A model generated the notes under the pieces. It was not told the origin of the DNA. It saw only the letters and a program-made list of their open reading frames with translations, and ran no database searches. DNA of 64,000 nucleotides. It comes from Lithospermum erythrorhizon (lineage: Eukaryota; Streptophyta; Magnoliopsida; Boraginales; Boraginaceae). The position numbers and the translations under genes are program-made. Location of the stretch: the NCBI GenBank assembly GCA_019722365.1, contig JADFUC010001829.1, forward strand, positions 24,818-88,817, given 5' to 3'. Shown one piece after another: positions 1-12,500 of this stretch; position 1 is the first letter of the stretch; the number at the start of each line of letters is the position of its first letter.

Positions 1-1090
1 CGAAAACTGACATACAATCCACATCCAACATTAATTAATATTCAATCAACACAAAAATAAACATACATATATACATTAGCAGTTGGTAAGTTAATTTAAG
101 TGAGATAAATACTCGTCTCAGTACTTGATAATAGCGCCTCGTCTAAGCTAATCGAGTGCCGTTTCCAGCGCTCGCGCCTAATCCTGAGCCTTGAAAATAC
201 AATTACTACTTACTACAGGTATAACCCCGTTTTAGTTTTTAAGCTATCGACTTCTGACAATTATAGTTATCAACTTAACAGCTACAGGTAAAAATATTAC
301 TACCGGCGTTTTAAGCGACTAATAAAACAACGAAATTCCGACCACAATATGATATTCCATTTACTCTATCGATTCCTAACACTGCATAAAATTTCTAATC
401 AATCCAACAATCGATTCCCAACTAATTAATCCATTTCTAACAACCTTTAATCAAAAGCAATTATTGAGTAACTTACAAAAATCCTATCTCTGACGGCCTA
501 CTTCGATCAGCATCAAAATACAACTTATGCTTCAAAACAACTATATTAAGGCCCATGCCCGTCGTAATACCATTAGGAAATTTAGAAAAAAGTCGACCAA
601 AAGTCAACTTCTCAAAATCGACACGTTTCATCCGAGCTCGATTATAATCGCCTCGAATCCTTGTCCATTGTTTTAGATGAAACCTACATACCCGTTTAAA
701 GTCCCAAAATTCAAAGTTGACAAAAGTCAAACTAAAGTCAACTCTCAAAAACTTAAGAAAACATCGCGAAACTTGAGCTTCTTTGCAGGTGTGTAGAAGA
801 TGATGATGGAAGGATGATAAGCAGACTTTAAGATCTTGAGCAACAAATGAAGAGATGAAAATGGAAGAAAAAATCTTTCTTCTTCAATGGGGGGGGTTAA
901 ATTTCTTCTGAAGGAAGGAAGAAGGGGGTTGGTGGGTTTTTGGATGAAGATAAGAATGATGAGGTGGTGAGATATTTAGGATAGTGTAGGTAAAAGTTTG
1001 GTTGCGGTTTATTCTCCCTTTTTGTAATCAAATTACTGCTTGTGACGATTAAATATATTATTCTGCAAAGTGAAATATAATGCACTACCC
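1..1090 (-). mobile_element. Degraded Gypsy-type LTR-like fragment
   Basis: No gene is seen. Read on the minus strand, it has a TTC-rich leader followed by several GTTGACTTT-type motifs (around 590-760). The same arrangement, in the same order, occurs on the plus strand at about 60.7-61.1 kb and more weakly at 41.46-41.76 kb. I infer a decayed LTR or leader of the same broad Ty3/Gypsy type, truncated by the window edge. No coding domain or target duplication is visible, so the class is tentative. Confidence 0.3.
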
Positions 1091-2229
1091 GAATTATCTT
1101 AGTCTCGATATATCGATTTTATTTGAAATTATTTATATTATCTCCCCGGGTCCCTTGCAAACGATATATAACATATATATATATATTTTTTATGTAGCAG
1201 GGTTATTTCATATATAGCTTCCACATATTAGATGTTTAGATTACAATGATTCAAAATGGTGTTTGAGTATTAATACAGTCTTCTTCCAAAATTACGCCCG
1301 AGCTTTAAATATTTCAACTGACCCGATCGGGGCGATTGCTATCCGATGGGCCGACTGATCACCCTTTGATATTTTCGTGGGCGTTAGCGTCGATAAGCAG
1401 AGAGAACTTCCGAGAAGCAAGGTTTGTAACCCTCGATCCCGAGCTACCGATCTTTTCGTAGTTCAGCCCAGTAAATAAGATTAAAGGCATATTTAACAAA
1501 TCTCACGTCTTGACTTGAATCCTCTCAAATATAGAAAAAAGCTTTCAATATCGAGAATGCTCGAGAATAATGCGAGATATACTAGCATTACGAATATTGC
1601 TCGAGATAATGGTGAAAAAGATATGCAGCTCACGCCGAATGCGAGATGTGGCTGCACCGAGGCGTTGCGTACCACGGAAAACTAACGGCTACGAATTTGA
1701 CAAGTCGGGCAATCTTGGCTTTAGCTACTGTGAACCCGGCTTCTTAAACATATCGGTTGGGCTATGCAATTTCCCGACTTTATTTACCTTGATCACTGCT
1801 TGCTTTCTCGAGGAAAAATGATGTCAGCGCATCAGTAATGCTATCATGATGAACCGTATATTGCAGCATCCTGATATAATACCGCTTTGATCGTGATGTA
1901 GCTCGGATCAGCAACGATCCTCTACGTCGGATACCATAAGCGCGGCTTACATGGGGTGCCGTACTACACGTAGACGAGTCTATGGATGCGGTAGCTCTCC
2001 AGGCTTCATAGCAGAGAACCACAGGGTAAATACACAACTAAAATATGGGCATACGCGTCTACATCTCAGCGTAGTCGAGAATAAATTATCGAAGTACCTA
2101 CTTATTATCTCGCATTCTAAAGACGATATCGGTTGTACGCTTTGAGATAGCAAAATCCTCTTCTTTTTGCTAATGTTATTGTTTCCCGGGGTGACCATGG
2201 AAATAGCAGATTCACGCTTAGACGATTAA
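1091..2229. other. Unclassified intergenic sequence
   Basis: Short open frames on both strands (for example 1570-1821 plus) show no recognisable domain. A CCCGGG-containing segment occurs near each side (about 1146 and 2187) but does not extend into a convincing inverted repeat. Probably old transposon-derived sequence; no function assigned. Confidence 0.4.
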
Positions 2230-4529
2230 ATTATATTATATATATCATTTGGTGGTGGGACCGGAGATAGTATAAATACTTCCGGAATAATCGATATCAT
2301 AGAGACTAGTATTAAATGAGTAGTATTTTATTTTCACGGATAATAATATATTTAGAATCGTTTTCATAAAAATTTAATTACAAAAAGTGGAAAAATAAGC
2401 GCCCCATGCAAGCAGGGGCTAACTTTTACTCACATATATATCCTTAAACCCAAAATATCTTTCCGTCGCTATCTTGCTTTCTCTCTTGCTTGAAATTATC
2501 ATCGTCATCTCCACCGTTTCATTTTTTTTCTTCTTTTTCTCTTTGTGAGATTTCTCCTTAGATTGAGCTTAGTTTTCTACTATCATCCCAAGCACCTAAG
2601 ATATATGATATAATCTTAAAAGAACAACTTCTTTAAATGTCTTAGTCTCTAGATGATATGTATGTTGTTTTATAATTTGAAAAGTTAGAAAAATGAATAT
2701 TATATTAAAGATTGAATCTTTGTGTCGTTTATGGTAGATTCAGAATCATATTTTGTTATGATCGACATATTGAGACATTTTTTAAGGTATATCGTTGATA
2801 GATAGTATATTGTTGTTGTAGGTTTATTGTAAATTGAGTAGTATTTGGGTTTTGGAATAAAGATTGTTAAAATGGGTAAATTAGTTGGGAAAAATTGATT
2901 TTTTTTGGATTGATTAGAATTTGTTTAAAATCTTGAGTAGGCAGGGGTGGAAATAGTTGAAACCCCACAATTATTTTTATTAATGGTTAGCTGTTAGTAA
3001 TGTTCATACAAAGTTGATAAATTGGGAACTAAAATTTGTTGAAGATTTGGATAGTTAAACTAAAATGTGTTAAAAGTTATATTAAAACTTTAAGTTAGTG
3101 GTGTAAGCCCTAAGCCTCTAAAAATGAAATTGTTTAAGTAACCAATTTAAAATGAAGTTAAAATGGTAGTAAGAAGTAATTGTAATTTTTCGAGATTGTT
3201 TGTGGTTAGGCGTGGGCGTGGGAAAAGCACTTGGATTAGTGTGGGCGAGGCGTTTAATATTTTCTTCATGGAGTAGCTATCACCCACTTTGGTGTAAGGA
3301 TAGTTCTTTCCCTCGTGAATGTGTTGAATTTGGTGATAATTGTGAACATGTTTATCTATATATTCTTGTGTCGGTGTTTAGTATGATTAGTTGGTTGAGT
3401 AGTTGGGTTGTGTGGTGTTTTTGGCAGGATTGTTCAATTACAGGGTTAGTCGAATTAGGATGAGTTGATTTCCGGGGCTGTTTTGGTCATTTTGGGGTTT
3501 AGGGTGTTTTGTTGGTTGGATTGGCATAGAATGAGTTGTTTAGGGGTTGTTGAAGTATGTTGAGTTGTACTATCCGGTATTGCCTTGTACTTCGGTATGA
3601 GTGTGGTGTATTTGCCTCGTACCTCATTACGAGTGTGTTGTTTAGCTTGTGTCGACGGACATAAGTTTCTCCTGAGTTGTGGTTGGTTGTAAAGGCGCTT
3701 TATTTGTTGGAAATCCGGTTTATGTTGAGTTGATTGAGTTGTTTAGTTGTTGGTTTGGTATTATACTGTTGTTGGTAGAGTTGTGGACTTATTTGGGTAT
3801 TGTTGTCACTGTTTTCTTTGAGATGCATGATTATAGTTGGATGTTCTTTACTTGGATAATGCGTGTTTAGTTGATGGGCCCTGAATTCTGATCATATTAA
3901 TGTAGGTATTAGTATACTTTTTATAATTTAGCATGATCATGAACTACCGCTAATGATATTCTTATTTTATAATGGCCTTGAGTAGAGTGGCAGTATATGA
4001 TATCTATATCTATTTTCTGCGAATTTAACTATTATTAGCATATTCGCTATGGGTGGAGTGTGGTTAATTTCCCCTCTTGAGATAAGTATTCGCAAAACCG
4101 GCGCTTATACGCATTAAGCTCTGGGCGGCATTTTATTTGTGCCGAGGTTGGCGGTGGTGCCTTGACGTTTTGGAATAAATGCGTGTGATCGTGACTTAGT
4201 GCTAGTGATCGGCGAATTGATGCGTAGATCTGATCTTGTTGTTTTGATTGTAGTTGATTTTTTATATTGTTCTTTATTTTGAGATTCAGGCCCGAAATGT
4301 TGTCGAATTACAGCCTTTGGAAGATTGTTGTATTCTGGTTGTTTTGTGTGATTAGGAAATACCACGATGAATTATTTTCTTATAAACCATTCTTTTCAGA
4401 TGTATCTTGTTTTTATTGGTTTATTTAAGGATAGATGGGTTTTTTAAATTTGAGTTATACATCGATTTGAGTGATGCAGTGTCCAATTTGGGCGATTAAC
4501 CTCGAGGGGTAGCCAACTGGGGCCAATTA
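2230..4529 (+). mobile_element. LTR-like dispersed repeat, copy A
   Basis: This segment aligns along nearly its whole length, in the same orientation, with 41240-43838. Shared landmarks are the stretch at 2325-2395, the run of TTGTACTTCGGTATGAGTG-like sequence at 3570-3660, and the GGAAATACCACGATG stretch near 4350. The shared sequence stops at about 4529, beside a Copia remnant. It has no coding capacity, is longer than 2 kb and has a GTTGACTTT/TTC-rich leader style, which suggests a solo LTR of a Ty3/Gypsy element. Left boundary approximate. Confidence 0.6.
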
Positions 4530-4559
4530 GATTACAAGCCATGAACCTAAACCATGTGC

Positions 4560-6130
4560 GGGCGTAATGCAAAGATCAGGCCTAGTGCGGAACCCATGCC
4601 ATTACATCGAACTTCATTTCTGTTAGCATAGATGCAGCGTTCCATGTATACCTTCTCAGGATGGTTGGGTACAAATGCAACATAGAAGCGGCTACGTTTC
4701 TAGAACTAGGAGTTCCAATTGGTTTAGCGTGACCATACCAAATCAGCGTAACAGCACCTAGCATAGCCTTTCTGCGATAAGAAAGATTCTGTGACTTACA
4801 TCCTAAATTTCTCCATTCCAAAATCTTCTTTCGCGGCCTTCAAATCCTTCATTTCAGAGCTTCGGCACTAGCGACCTCTTGACTTTTGAATATCGGACTT
4901 CTCATTTGCGGCTATCGACATATCATCGACATACAAAACTAAGTAGATAAAGGGAATCGTCATTAACCTTGTTGTAATAAACCACAATTTGTCATATGGA
5001 CTCTCGAATACCGAATACATCATATAGCTATCAATCTCTTGCCTTTGCCTCGGAACTTCTTGAAACCATACAAGATTTCTTCCAACTGCAAACATAATCT
5101 TCCTTTTCGGGTTCAAAACGTCGGCCAGGTCATAAATTTCTTCTTCCATTTCTCGCGCCAGAAAGGCATGTCTTGGCGTCTAGGCGCCGGCTCAAATCAC
5201 GATGTGCGGCCTACGGCCAAGCACCCTAATAGAAGTGTCGACTACGGTGAGAATATATCGTTGTATAGTCAAATCCCTTCCCACTTTGTTGAACCCGCGC
5301 TCTGGCTTTATATTGTACCCTGTCTGGTGATATCTTTTGCCGAGATATCCGCTACTGGTATGATCTTCTTCTCTTGGTCTTAGTTAATTTCAAGTCGATT
5401 CTTACGAGAAGAGATTCCATTTCCTCTCCTATGGCAGCAAGCCATTGGACTGACTTCGATACCGATTATAGCTTCTTTGTAAGAAACTGGCTCGTGAGGA
5501 TCCAAGCTTTCTCTGCGGCACATGTAAGGCCAGCATATCACTCATAACCTACCTCGTAGGTACTCGTAATTAGCTCTTACAGGCGATCAAAACCTGTGTG
5601 ATGTCGTAAAGGGGATGGAACTTTTGATATTTTACACCTGCGGCGTAGAAGAGCTACTCTCGCGTCACCGTTAATACGAGGAATCTACTTCAACAACTGA
5701 CGCCCACGCTTCTCTTCGGGGAATTGTGGGTGTGATGGTTGATCTAAAATAAATTCTCGTGAATGTATATTTACGCTCATAATAACTTCGTCTCTCGGAA
5801 GATGACCAAAATTCTATACAACTTTCGCACCCATCGCCCATAGCCTACAAATATACCATGCTTTTGCACTTTGGTTCTAACTTATCCTCGTTCATGATAA
5901 TAAGCGGTCTGACCCGAGGCTACCCGATCTTTGTCTGATCGTGGACTTATTAGACCCGCGATTTAATAGGAGTTTTCAAATTAATGCATTAGCGAGGACC
6001 ACGGTTTATCAGATAGTAGGTTGTGTTGACTGCTTGAGCCCAAACATTAAATGACCAGTTGAGGCGTCTGGCGAGTCTTTCGGAAGTGTCGATTAGTACA
6101 TTCTGGCTACGCTACGTTGAGGGGTGTATG
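4560..6130 (-). pseudogene. Ty1/Copia pol remnant (integrase, RT, RNase H region)
   Basis: Read on the minus strand from high to low coordinates, the Copia order is preserved. An integrase-like stretch (about 6100-5960) reads VWAQAVNTTYYLINR. The RT N-terminal flank follows (about 5500-5400, EPVSYKEAI). The RT palm (about 5149-4868) contains EEEIY and then FIYLVLYVDDM, the reverse transcriptase YVDD signature. The region leading to RNase H (about 4821-4582) reads AKPIGTPSS and SAAS-like residues. Frames shift and stops interrupt every domain, so it cannot encode an active polyprotein. Family order and motifs are established for Copia; the assignment here is by eye. No LTR pair was found for it. 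It abuts repeat copy A, which may have inserted beside or into it. Confidence 0.8.
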
Positions 6131-6904
6131 TATAACGATATGATGCCTATGATACCTTCGCCTTACAAACTCATAAAACTGGAACTGAACAAAAATTTTT
6201 CTTTAGAAGTGAAATGCTCATTTTGTCCTTGAATATAACTTCCTTAATTCCTATACTAAAAAATAGAGGCAAAAGTAATAATTTCCTCCCCCGATAAACT
6301 ATTATTTGAGTGTATAACATCACCGACACACGACCCATTATACACCACGCCCAAAGCGATAAAATGAAGCGTACTGCAAAATTACTATTTTACCCACAGT
6401 AAATTTTAAGTTGCTTGTACAAAAACAAAGTGGATTTTTGTGGTTGTTTGTACAAAACTCATCCGAATTCATCGTGTCTTGCAGTAAATAACAAGCGAAT
6501 TAAGTTTGGCGAAATACCGACAAATACACGTGTAATTAGTTTATTGTTAAGCAAGCGTTAAGTTTATTAGGCTTGTTTATTTACAAACACCGCGACAAAT
6601 TACTTTCTTTCACTACAAACATAAGCGTAGAATTGGTAGTTTGTCGTGAAATGAAAAAAAAATAATCATATATATGAATATTGAGAAAAGCGTGGTCTTT
6701 ATTGATATTGAATCAGTAGTACTATTACATTGTGAAATTTTGTTGAAATTTACTTCACAATTTCAACGGTAGTGGTTTTAAGTATGCCGTTTGTTTAATT
6801 AAGACTTGTAGCCATGTATTATTGGCCAGAGGCGATTATGCGATCGGCCGTCTTTAATATTTTCTTCTATTGTAAGTGAATAATTTTATCAACTCTACAA
6901 TTCG
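6131..6904. other. AT-rich intergenic DNA, no gene seen
   Basis: No open frame of interest and no domain match in translation on either strand. Probably non-coding sequence between the Copia remnant and the AT-rich array. Confidence 0.5.
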
Positions 6905-7930
6905 GTTGTTTACCAAAATGTACCATATTTCATAATTTTACCATAGATTACCATATTTCATAGTTTACCATATTTCATAATTTTACCATATTTTACCATA
7001 TTCTAAAATTTACCATAATTTACCATATTTCATATATAAATTTTTTTTTCATAATTTTATCATATTTAACCATATTCTAAAATTTACCATAAATTACCGT
7101 ATTTCATAATTAACCATATTTTATAATTTTACCATATTTGTCCATATTCTAAAATTTACCATATTTCAGACTTTGACCATTTTTTAACATATTCTAAAAT
7201 TTACTATAACTTACCATATTTCATAATTTTACCATTTTTGACCATATTTCATATTTTACCATATTTCATAATTTTACCATAAATTACCATATTTCATAAT
7301 TTTACCATAAATGACCATATTTAAATATTTTCACCAATTTCGGCCAATATTTTATATTTAAATAAATGTTATCATTTTTACCATAATTTACCATATTTTA
7401 ACATATTCTAAAATTTATCATAATTTACCATATTTCATAATTTTACCATTTTAACTTGATTTTACCATATTTCGTATTTCATAATTCATAATTTTACCAT
7501 AATCATAATATGAATTCCGCCAATCTATAATCTCATAATATGGTCCATAATTTTACCATATTTCATATTCCTTAATTTTACCATATTTCATATTTCATAA
7601 TTAAGTATTTCATAGTCAATGTCTAAAATTAGCAGTATTTTATAATTTTACCATATTTTATGTAACCTAAAATTTTATCATATTTCATAATTTCATCGTA
7701 ATTTTACTCGTAATCTCGTATTTCATAGTTTAATCATAATTTCATCATAATTTCATAGTGTCGTTCTCATATTCATGGATTTAATCATAATTTAAATTTA
7801 TCATATTTCATAGTTTAATCATAATCTCGTTTCACCGTATTTCCTTAGTTTAATCATAATTTCATCATAATATCATATTTAATAGTTTTAATCATTATTT
7901 AAATCATATTTCATAACATATCACTAGACA
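6905..7930. repeat. AT-rich degenerate tandem array
   Basis: About 1 kb made of dozens of imperfect copies of a unit close to TTTACCATATTTCATAAT (roughly 18-24 bases, variable spacing). Copies are clearest at 6920-7330 and decay toward TTTCATAATTTAATCAT variants after 7650. Such arrays arise by replication slippage. It lies 1.5-2.5 kb upstream of the hydrolase start codon and has no coding capacity. Confidence 0.75.
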
Positions 7931-8740
7931 TTATATTTATTATATTTCATAATTTATGATCTCGATAATTTCATACTAATTACATTTTCATTACATTTTA
8001 TACTAAATACACAATTCATTACATTTTCATACTAATTAATACACGATTAATGTCGTGTAGAAATTCGCTTCTTTCTCGACAAACCATGTGCAAATTCGTT
8101 ATTTTTAATGATATTTAAAACGAAAATTCAGCTGGGTAGGTGTGTGTAGTCGCGTAGTCAGATCTATCAGTTAAGTTTATGTAATAAACATTATTTCCAA
8201 TAAACTAATTTAATTAAATTCTTTATGTAATAAATTTACTAAACTATTTAAAACCATTATTTCCAATAAATAATTAAATTCATTATTTCCACAATTCATA
8301 ATCACATCGATTAAGTTTGTTATGTAATAAACTATTTAATTCATTCTTATGTAATAAATTTTAATATTTCTTATGTAATTAATTATTCTATTCTTGTAAT
8401 TAATTATTTAACTAATTTTTATGTATTCATTCACTTATGAATTTGCGTTGTGTTCACGTATAAACAAACAATTAAAGCGTAATTAGATTGTCGAACAAAC
8501 ACACAAAAATTAAACATTATGTAATAAGCGTAGTATTCAGACCGGTTACATATAAACAAACGAGTTCATAAAATCTTATTGAAACAAAGCGAATTGACTT
8601 GTTTTGAAGTTTATATATGCATTAATTGACTTTGTTCATCGCATGCAGTCTAAGTTATGTTCTTTAACAAACGGCAGGGATTGTTTATGTGCATGGGAGT
8701 AAAATAATTAGATTTTAATTCAGCGAGTTACTGTTTTTTT
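7931..8740. other. AT-rich upstream region with TATGTAATAAA repeats
   Basis: No gene. The stretch 8175-8440 contains repeated TATGTAATAAACT/AATT motifs and is very AT-rich. A TATATA-type element (TTTATATATGC, about 8609-8619) is a possible core promoter for the hydrolase gene, but its distance from the start codon (about 800 bases) makes this uncertain. Confidence 0.35.
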
Positions 8741-9411
8741 GGTGTGTGTATAGTGTTGCCCTCTCAACACACATCTCAGATTCTCACCCCAACCACAAAC
8801 ACATTCGGACCCCAACTACAAACACACTTATTTCTTATTGGTACCAATTCCTTCCACATACCCATCTGCAAATCAAGGACAAAAAACATTACACAGATTC
8901 TGAAACACTTCCAAGTTCCACCCCCCTCTCTTTTTTCCACCATTACGTACATATGATCTCATTTTTCATAATTTAGGCCAAACACTTATTTACACTCCAC
9001 TCTATTGTCTTGCACAAAACAACAAAAATATCTCAAAATTGAACTACACCCTCAAAAGCTGCATCAATTACAAACAACCCACATCAAATATCCCAAAAAC
9101 ACTCCACTTTTACTCTCATTTCCAATATTCACATAAGTTATCGGAACCCATTTTTTAGATCCCCAAAAGACTCCATTTTTGTTATCAATTCAGAAGAAAA
9201 CCCCCATCTTTTATCACACCTCAAAAACACCAACCACACTTTAGAACACTAGTTGAAGAATTTGTTTCTGTTTCTTAAAACACGACCAAAAGCAGACACT
9301 AAAAGCTCAAACATGCATCCATGAGCCTGGTCTGGAGAACCAAAACCAAACCGAGATTTATTTCACTAAATGAGGTCGGTTATATGAATACGACGTTTCC
9401 AAATCAAGAGG
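8741..9411 (+). promoter_or_regulatory. Putative promoter / 5' leader of the hydrolase gene
   Basis: This pyrimidine-rich stretch (C/T/A-rich, few G) directly precedes the start codon, with a strong CT patch at about 8915-8940, as is common around plant transcription starts. Open frames in it show only low-complexity composition and are not taken as genes. It contains upstream ATGs at 9313, 9321, 9370 and 9384. The transcription start cannot be fixed from sequence, and an intron within the leader is possible. Confidence 0.35.
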
Positions 9412-9500
9412 ATGGGTTGTCTAATTTCACAACTAGCAGCCAAATTTGCCTTCTTTCCACCAAAGCCTCCAACATATCAAGTGATAAAAAGAGAGCATGA
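9321..9500 (+). other. Upstream ORF overlapping the hydrolase start codon
   Basis: An uninterrupted 59-codon frame starts at ATG 9321 and ends at TGA 9498-9500. It reads across the main ATG at 9412 in another frame. A four-codon uORF (ATG at 9313, stop ending 9324) sits just before it. If the transcript starts upstream of 9313, ribosomes must leak past these starts or be diverted, which would lower hydrolase translation. The peptide has no recognised domain. Whether this is real depends on the unmapped 5' end. Confidence 0.35.
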
Positions 9501-12500
9501 TGGGAAGCTAGTGGCTGCCACCATTTCTGGTGCAGCTGAGGATCGTTCACTAGATGTTCATTTGCTTCAAACCAAAAGGGGCAACAAGATTGTTGCTTTT
9601 TATTTAAAGAATCCATATGCTAGACTCACTCTGTTATATTCACATGGCAATGCTGCTGATCTTGGTCAACTATATGACCTATTTGTCCAGCTCAAAGCAA
9701 ATCTCAGGGTCAACATCATGGGGTCTCTTCCATTTTTTACCAACTATGCTGTTCTTATACACTTTATTTTACTATATATCAGTTCACCTATCAATTTAAT
9801 TGATTATCTAACAAAAAATTCTTATTTTATTATAAATGGTTGTTTATTTGATTAATTCAGCTTTTCTGCATCATAGTTAAAAATAATATTTTTTGTATTT
9901 TAATATTCTTATTTTTATTTTAATTAGTTAGGAGTGATATTTCTCTCTCCTTAAAAAGCATTAAAATCAATTATTATCTTAATAAAATACTTTTAAGCTA
10001 AAGTTTTAAGCTAGATAATCCATTAAATTGAGATGAGAATAGAGTATATATTTATATGCATATTAAAATCCAAATTCATTTTGATTTTATTTATTTTGGC
10101 TAAACGGTAAGATTCAAATTGGTAAAAAGTTAAGATTTTTGGGAAGTAAAGATTCATTAATGATTCGATTCTCTGAATTTAAGTCTAAAGCAGTGATGAA
10201 TTAATTCACATTCATGAATGGTTGTTGAAAGTCACTTTTCTTTTTTCATCTTTTCAGCCATAAAAAAAGACTTTAGCTTTTTTCGGGAATTTCCCAACTT
10301 CAATTTTTACCCCTTTTCTAACCCTATTCATGTTCTGCTCACTCCGTTTCATTTTAGTTGTCTTTCTAGTTATTTGCACATATATTAAGAAAATAAAAAA
10401 ATAGTTAAAAATTACATTAAAAATATAGAATGATAATTAATTGAAACTATATAATTAATTGGTTGTTTGATAATTTAATAACAAAAAGTAGATAAAAAGT
10501 ATATCGAAAATGTGGAATTACAATTTTCTATGTTAAAAATATAAGTAATTTGAAATAAAAATAAATTGGCTAGAAAGTCAAATAAAGAGGAATGGAGATA
10601 ATATTATACTATTGGTAAATTTGGGTAATAAAGATTTTACCTTTTCAATCTCAATTTCCTATTTATTAAATCTCAAAAGTTTGAAACTCTCAAACTAAGG
10701 TTTTACCAACGCCCTTGAGATATACATAGAAGGCAACTGGTCAGGACTTGAGCTTCTTTTTAAACCGTTTCAATACGAGATTTTGCCACTTGCGTGACTC
10801 GAACCCACACCGCATGAAGAGCCTAAGGTGTTAGTAGTTAGTAGTTGAGCTATGCCCGGGCTCAATTATATTTTGAAATGCTAATATTTTACATGTATAC
10901 TTCTCTCTAATTCTATTGTGTACAAGTTTTTAACTTTGTGTGACCGTAAGATGGTCAAGTTGGTGGAACATGTGAATTTGCGACTGCTGTTCATGAGTTC
11001 GATTCTTGTACCTAATATTTTATTGGTTGAGTCTGTCACACGGGGCTTGGCTAGTGTGGTTTGTTGGCTATTATGTAAACCTGAGGTCTAAGTAGTAGCC
11101 GGCTGCGGTCCCGTTACAAAAGTTTTAATTTTGTGAGAGAAATATGTAGTAGAAGTTTAGTAGCTCTGACTTGTGGACCACATTTTCCCCATTTTCAGAG
11201 GTTCTTTTCCAATTGTGTGTAAAAGTAACCAATGTAAAATGTTTGTTGCAGTTTTCACTCTTGTGATACTTGATTGAGAGAACCAAACAGGGAGTAAGAG
11301 AGTAGGCCTTGGGGGGGGGGTGTGGTGTGTGAAATCTGTCTATTATTTACATTATTTTTACTCGTCATGTGCTTTTCTGCATGGTGTCAGAAACAGTGGG
11401 AAAATCATTATGAATCATTTTCTTGCATGTTTGGCTCAACACGAAGTTTTGGAGTTGCACCTAAATTTCTGATTAAAATTGATGTTAAGTCAGAAGATAA
11501 TGATGATATTTTGGTTGGTGTCTTGATTTAAATTTTTGGGTTTAAGAGCATTTAGATTTATGATGGGGAAAGCCCAATAGTTATTTCTACTCTGCTTGTT
11601 TAAAATTGTATTTATCTGACCTTTTCAGTTTTCACTCAATTGCAGATATGACTATTCTGGTTATGGGGCCTCCACTGGGAAGGTATGGTTGGTTCACTCC
11701 AGCATCAATATGAAGTATGACATTGCATTTGTAGGCTTTGTCTTATGTGGCAGGGGAAAATTGATTAGCATAATGATTATTTGCAGAATTATTGAAGTTA
11801 ATTTTAAATGTAATATGAAATAGATCTTCTTTAGTAGGTGATCATGAAAGAAAATTGTCTGGACTTGGCACTCAATAATTTTTTAGCTTCATTTTGTCAC
11901 AAGTAAATGATGGATCTCGGTTTAGTTTAGTGGCATGATCTTACTTCATAAGAAGTGAACACGTTGCTACTATGGGTATAGACATGAAAAAGCTACGCTT
12001 GTCATTCTGACTCAAACTTGCATTTAGTGTTGGATTTGTTATTGATTTAAGTGATAATCAGAATTTCTTATCTCTTGCAGCCTACTGAATTTGACACATA
12101 CGCAGACATAGAAGCTGTCTATGAATGTCTTGAAACTGAGTACGGAATCAGTCAAGAAAATGTCGTTCTGTATGGACAGTCTGTTGGAAGTGGCCCGACA
12201 CTGCATTTGGCAGCTAAATTACCCAGACTTAGAGGAGTGGTTCTGCACAGCGCCATTCTCTCTGGTCTTCGTGTGCTATGCCATGTAAAGTTCTCCTCTT
12301 GTTGTGACATTTACAAGGTGAGGATTGAGGAACCATCTTGACTGCCTGCTAAAGTTTGAACCAAATGTAGAAACTGGAAAATGTTATATGCTGGTTTTAT
12401 GTCCTTGGTTTCCTCACTTTCTATTAGTCGTGACCATTTCATAATTCATGAGAATGTAGTCCAAGGACAGATAATATGTGACCTGTGATATCCTAACTGA

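Noticed and set aside
5039..5383. Plus-strand 114-residue frame
   Set aside because: Lies opposite the Copia RT, whose YVDDM block is read clearly on the minus strand; this frame has no domain.
8744..8976. Two overlapping plus-strand frames upstream of the hydrolase
   Set aside because: Thr/Pro/His-rich by composition of a pyrimidine-rich leader, no start context or conservation evident; treated as promoter/leader.
10790..11010. tRNA-like A and B boxes suggesting tRNA genes
   Set aside because: No acceptor stem or anticodon arm can be folded around them; box spacing with an unrelated body fits SINEs better.
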